Shown here: piece after piece, positions 61,077-64,000 of the stretch | Layout: every line of letters begins with the position of its first letter | How positions within the stretch are numbered: the stretch's first letter is position 1 | Assembly: GCF_019264355.1 (NCBI RefSeq) | Contig: NZ_JAHVAH010000001.1 | Coordinates: 1,844,001-1,908,000, forward strand | Reading direction: 5' to 3' | DNA length: 64,000 bases | DNA from: Sphingomicrobium clamense | GTDB taxonomy: Bacteria; Pseudomonadota; Alphaproteobacteria; Sphingomonadales; Sphingomonadaceae | Notes under the pieces: model-generated | Database searches by the model: none | What the model was told of the DNA's origin: nothing | Seen by the model: the letters and a program-made list of their open reading frames with translations, nothing else | Position numbers and translations under genes: made by a program

Positions 61077-61853
61077 ATGAGCGACTACGAAACCATCCTC
61101 GTCGAGAAAAAGGGCGCCGTGACGCTGGTCACGCTCAACCGTCCGCAGGCGCTCAACGCGCTCAACAGCGACGTGCTTGCCGACCTGATCAACGCCTTCG
61201 CGAACTATGACGCCGACGACAGCCAGCGCTGCCTGGTCCTGACCGGGTCGGAAAAGGTGTTCGCGGCCGGTGCCGATATCAAGGAGATGCAGGACCAGTC
61301 CTTCGCCGACATGTACAAGTCGGACTTCTTCAAAGGCTGGGAAAAGGTCACCGCGACCCGCAAACCGTGGATCGCCGCAGTCGCGGGCTACGCGCTCGGC
61401 GGCGGGTGCGAAGTCACCATGATGGCCGATTTCATCATCGCCGCCGACACCGCCAAGTTCGGCCAGCCCGAGATCAAGTTGGGCGTGACACCGGGCATGG
61501 GCGGCTCGCAACGTCTCACCCACGCCATAGGCAAAGCGAAGGCCATGCACATGTGCCTGACCGGGGAGATGATGGGCGCCGAAGAAGCGCTGTCGAGCGG
61601 GCTGGTCGCAAAGGTCGTGCCCGCCGCGGACCTGATCGACGAAGCGATGAAGACCGCCGAGACGATTGCAGGCATGGCCCCGCTTGCCGCGATCGCGAAC
61701 AAGGAAATGGTCAATGCGGCCTATGAAATGACGCTGGCCGAAGGCATCAACTTCGAACGCCGCCTGTTCCACGGCCTGTTCGGCACGCAGGATCAGAAGG
61801 AGGGCATGAAGGCCTTCGTCGAGAAACGTCCGGGTAATTGGACGGGCAAGTAA
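61077..61853 (+). CDS. Enoyl-CoA hydratase
   Basis: Hydrates the double bond of an enoyl-CoA, here most likely methacrylyl-CoA to 3-hydroxyisobutyryl-CoA. The 258-residue crotonase has [40 protein letters not shown] (oxyanion Ala/Gly loop) and the two catalytic Glu residues in [16 protein letters not shown] and [20 protein letters not shown]. It lies between the thioesterase and the dehydrogenase of the valine pathway. GGAG is 7-10 bases ahead of the ATG. A repeat-rich 110-base gap follows it. Confidence 0.94.
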   Translation: MSDYETILVEKKGAVTLVTLNRPQALNALNSDVLADLINAFANYDADDSQRCLVLTGSEKVFAAGADIKEMQDQSFADMYKSDFFKGWEKVTATRKPWIAAVAGYALGGGCEVTMMADFIIAADTAKFGQPEIKLGVTPGMGGSQRLTHAIGKAKAMHMCLTGEMMGAEEALSSGLVAKVVPAADLIDEAMKTAETIAGMAPLAAIANKEMVNAAYEMTLAEGINFERRLFHGLFGTQDQKEGMKAFVEKRPGNWTGK

Positions 61854-61862
61854 GTAGAAAAA

Positions 61863-61953
61863 CCGTTCGTCCTGAGCTTGTCGAAGGACCGCCCTTTTCC
61901 AGGGCACGGTGAGAAGAGTAAGGACTGGGCTTCGACAGGCTCAGCCCGAACGG
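61863..61953. repeat. REPIN-like inverted pair of a REP-type sequence
   Basis: Two 27-base arms face each other at 61863-61889 and 61927-61953. Arm 1 has CCGTTCGTCCTGAGCTTGTC then GAAGGAC; arm 2, read in reverse complement, is the same but for 5 positions (22 of 27 identical). Between them is a small hairpin GCCCT/AGGGC (61891-61905). This CTGAGC-TGTCGAAG motif is a widespread intergenic repeat; here it separates two valine-pathway genes. Confidence 0.8.
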
Positions 61954-61963
61954 AGAGGGAAAA

Positions 61964-62875
61964 ATGGCACGCATCGCATTTATCGGGCTCGGCAACATGG
62001 GCGGCGGGATGGCCGCGAACCTGGTGAAGGCCGGGCATGAGGTCGCCGCGTTCGACCTGTCACCCGACGCGCTGGAGCGGGCCAAGTCCAACGGCTGCGA
62101 GATCGCCGATGACGCCGCGAGCGCGGTCAAGGGCGCCGACGCCATCGTCACCATGCTGCCTGCGGGCAAGCATGTTGCGGCGGTCTATGCCGAGAGCGTC
62201 ATTCCCAACGCGTCGAAGGATGCCATCCTGATCGATTGTTCGACCATCGACGTCGCCACCGCGCGCGAGGTTGAAAAACAGGCTGCCGACGCCGGTCTCG
62301 CCATGGTCGATGCGCCCGTCTCGGGCGGTATCGCGGCAGCCGATGGCGGCACGCTGACGTTCATGGTCGGCGGCACCGACGACGGGTTCGAAAAGGCTAA
62401 GGTCATCCTCGACCCGATGGGCAAGGCCGTGATCCATGCCGGCGACGCCGGCGCGGGCCAGGCGGCGAAGATCTGCAACAACATGCTGCTCGGTGCGACC
62501 ATGGCAGCCACCGCAGAGACGTTCGCGCTGGCCGAGAAGCTCGGCCTCGACCTCCAGACCTTTTACGACATCAGCTCGCAGGCCTCGGGCCAGAGCTGGT
62601 CGATGACGAGCTATTGCCCGGTGCCGGGCGTCGGTCCGGAAACGCCCGCCGATCGCGACTATGACGGCGGTTTTGCCTCCGCGCTGATGCTGAAAGATCT
62701 GCTGCTCGCCATGCAGGCGGCGAAGAATGCCGACAGCTACACGCCGATGGGCGCCGAAGCCGCCGACCTCTACCAGCGCTTCGTCGACCGTGGTGGCGCG
62801 GGCAAGGACTTCTCCGCCATCATCAAGATGATCGACGACAGCTGGAAGGCCCCGGACGAGAACGGCTCCGCTTGA
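61964..62875 (+). CDS. mmsB: 3-Hydroxyisobutyrate dehydrogenase
   Basis: Oxidises 3-hydroxyisobutyrate to methylmalonate semialdehyde with NAD. The 303-residue beta-hydroxyacid dehydrogenase has the Rossmann loop ARIAFIGLGNMGGGMAANLV, substrate motif VDAPVSGGIAAADGGTLTFM, and catalytic Lys in GAGQAAKICNNMLLGATMAA. The C-terminal helical domain ends DFSAIIKMIDDSWKAPDENG. GAGAGGGAAAA precedes the ATG. With mmsA, the dehydrogenase, hydratase and thioesterase genes it completes the valine pathway from isobutyryl-CoA to propionyl-CoA. Confidence 0.95.
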   Translation: MARIAFIGLGNMGGGMAANLVKAGHEVAAFDLSPDALERAKSNGCEIADDAASAVKGADAIVTMLPAGKHVAAVYAESVIPNASKDAILIDCSTIDVATAREVEKQAADAGLAMVDAPVSGGIAAADGGTLTFMVGGTDDGFEKAKVILDPMGKAVIHAGDAGAGQAAKICNNMLLGATMAATAETFALAEKLGLDLQTFYDISSQASGQSWSMTSYCPVPGVGPETPADRDYDGGFASALMLKDLLLAMQAAKNADSYTPMGAEAADLYQRFVDRGGAGKDFSAIIKMIDDSWKAPDENGSA

Positions 62876-62905
62876 TCGCGGCGCCGGCAACCCCACATTA
62901 GACCC

Positions 62906-63484
62906 ATGTTGATCCAGACCGAACAGACGCCCAACCCGTCGACCCGTAAGTTCCTCCCCGGCCGCACCGTCATGGAGACGGGCGGGCGCGATTTCCCGAC
63001 GCTTGAAAGCGCCGAGGCGAGCCCGCTCGCCGAAGCCCTGTTCGCGACCCAGATGGTCGACGGCGTCTATTTCGGGCGCGACTTCGTCTCGGTCAGCGCG
63101 GCACCGACAGTCGAATGGAGCCAGCTCGAGCCGATCGTGCTCGAAATCCTGCTCGACCATTTCGTCACCGAAGCGCCGCTCTTCAAACCGGGCAGCGCTG
63201 CCGAAATTTCGGTTGCGCCCGACGCGAGCGTCCAGTTCGAGGATCGTGAGGAAGACGCCGACATCATCGCGCAGATCAAGGAATTGATTGAGACGCGCGT
63301 GCGCCCCGCCGTCGCGCAGGATGGCGGCGACATTGTCTATCGCGGCTATCAGGACAACAAGGTCTATCTCGAGCTTCAGGGCGCCTGTTCGGGCTGCCCC
63401 TCTTCGACCATCACGCTCAAGAATGGGATCGAAGGGCTGATTAAGCATTACGTCCCCGAGGTCGAGAGCGTCGAAGCGGTCTGA
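62906..63484 (+). CDS. Nfu-type NifU-family iron-sulfur carrier protein
   Basis: Carries Fe-S clusters to target enzymes. The 192-residue protein starts MLIQTEQTPNPSTRKFLPGR, the N-terminal Nfu scaffold domain, and ends with the NifU C-terminal domain with LIETRVRPAVAQDGGDIVYR and Cys-x-x-Cys in LELQGACSGCPSSTITLKNG. Both domains match the NfuA/NFU1-like two-domain form of alphaproteobacteria. It lies 30 bases after mmsB, and tsaB follows after a ~70-base gap. It may belong to the same transcript as mmsB, but the function is general. Confidence 0.95.
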   Translation: MLIQTEQTPNPSTRKFLPGRTVMETGGRDFPTLESAEASPLAEALFATQMVDGVYFGRDFVSVSAAPTVEWSQLEPIVLEILLDHFVTEAPLFKPGSAAEISVAPDASVQFEDREEDADIIAQIKELIETRVRPAVAQDGGDIVYRGYQDNKVYLELQGACSGCPSSTITLKNGIEGLIKHYVPEVESVEAV

Positions 63485-63557
63485 CCCGCTAGGACTTGCG
63501 CTTTCCCGCCAATTATGGTCGCTTCCCGACTCGGGGGGCGCAATGGAGTGACGCCCA

Positions 63558-64000
63558 GTGATTTTGGCGATCGACACATCGACCGGAGCGTGCAGCGTCG
63601 CCTTGTTCGGCGCTGACGGAGAGGTCATTGCCGAACGCCACGAGATTATCGGGCGCGGCCATGCCGAGAAACTCGTTCCGATGATCGAGGACGTCCTCGA
63701 CCACCACCTTCCCAGCCAGATCCTCGTCGGCGTCGGTCCCGGCAGCTTTACCGGTATCCGCGTCGGTATTGCCGCTGCCCAGGGGCTCGCCATCGGCTGG
63801 GGTGTCCCGGTGCACGGACTGTCATCGCTCGCGCTGATCGCGGCCTCGGCGTGCGACAGCGAGCATCACGGCGGCAAGGTCGCCGCGGTCATGAATGGCG
63901 GCCATGGCGAACTCTTCATCCAGACCTTCTCATCGCCCGCCACCAAGCCGCTCGGCGAGCATGTCAGCCTTGCTCCCTCCGTCGCTGCGCGACAGATCGA
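63558..64000 (+). CDS. tsaB: tRNA threonylcarbamoyladenosine biosynthesis protein TsaB, 3' end outside window
   Basis: Partner of TsaD in making the t6A modification at position 37 of ANN-decoding tRNAs. The visible 147 codons start at a GTG (GTG ATT TTG GCG ATC) giving MILAIDTSTGACSVALFGAD, the ASKHA nucleotide-fold opening, and contain LVGVGPGSFTGIRVGIAAAQ, the TsaB signature. The frame runs off the window end. A possible ribosome site GGAG lies 14 bases upstream, somewhat far; ATG alternatives do not fit. Start choice is supported by homologue N-termini. Confidence 0.9.
   Translation, partial: MILAIDTSTGACSVALFGADGEVIAERHEIIGRGHAEKLVPMIEDVLDHHLPSQILVGVGPGSFTGIRVGIAAAQGLAIGWGVPVHGLSSLALIAASACDSEHHGGKVAAVMNGGHGELFIQTFSSPATKPLGEHVSLAPSVAARQI

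Noticed and set aside
62060..63793. 577-codon minus-strand open frame across mmsB, nfu and tsaB
   Set aside because: Runs antisense to three well-identified genes and has no recognisable motif; same for long antisense frames at 36186-37763 and 58600-60279.

Overview
The window is high-G+C, densely packed chromosomal DNA, most likely from an alphaproteobacterium of the Sphingomonadales. Pointers are the pcm-like/tolC/popZ/valS neighbourhood, an AST arginine pathway built from astA, astB and astD, an aerobic-type 2-oxoacid:ferredoxin oxidoreductase (korA/korB), and a class I PHA synthase beside a full valine degradation gene set. The assignment is inference from gene content, not a database result.

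Layout. 1-5.3 kb: a c-di-GMP protein (PAS-GGDEF-EAL-PilZ, cut by the window edge), an acyl-CoA dehydrogenase with its own MerR regulator and operator-promoter, and a lipoprotein. 5.4-12.9 kb: purF and an SDR, then photolyase, a YdjM-like membrane protein and korB/korA with an unannotated-size 32-residue membrane peptide between them. 12.9-17.9 kb: rppH, an M20 hydrolase-astA-astB operon, and three small genes, one behind a sigma-54-type promoter. 18.2-29.0 kb: an integrated element in the 3' end of tRNA-Arg(ACG), bounded by a 50-bp direct repeat. 29-41 kb: GNAT, APC permease, hemB, lipid kinase, valS, S9 peptidase, popZ, tolC, a pcm-like gene and tRNA-Cys(GCA). 41-53.7 kb: a diguanylate cyclase, copper chaperones (PCuAC and SCO), an alpha/beta hydrolase, selO, astD, dnaB and dcd diverging over a perfect DnaA box, a peroxiredoxin-like protein, yegP-like, an FMN reductase and rnr. 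53.7-64 kb: mmsA, three accessory genes, isobutyryl-CoA dehydrogenase, phaC, 3-hydroxyisobutyryl-CoA hydrolase, enoyl-CoA hydratase, mmsB, nfu and the start of tsaB.

The most interesting region is the 10.8-kb element. Its left arm reads integrase, AlpA/excisionase-like regulator, replication-initiator-like protein and Sf6-type terminase-small-subunit-like protein. Four 16-bp iterons sit inside the initiator gene, as in lambda O/ori. There are no capsid, tail, portal or large-terminase genes. Its right arm is cargo: a restriction-modification operon (RHH regulator, two paralogous C5-cytosine methyltransferases, PD-(D/E)XK nuclease), a beta-propeller secreted protein and a KOW protein. This is the architecture of a phage satellite of the PICI type carrying an R-M system; that identity is inference.

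Chromosomal genes abut very tightly. Six convergent gene pairs overlap by exactly four bases through shared antiparallel stop codons, and many co-directional genes overlap by ATGA. Metabolically the window joins branched-chain amino acid and acyl-CoA breakdown (mmsA, ACAD, ECH, HIBCH, mmsB, MerR-linked ACAD), arginine succinyl-transferase catabolism and PHA storage.
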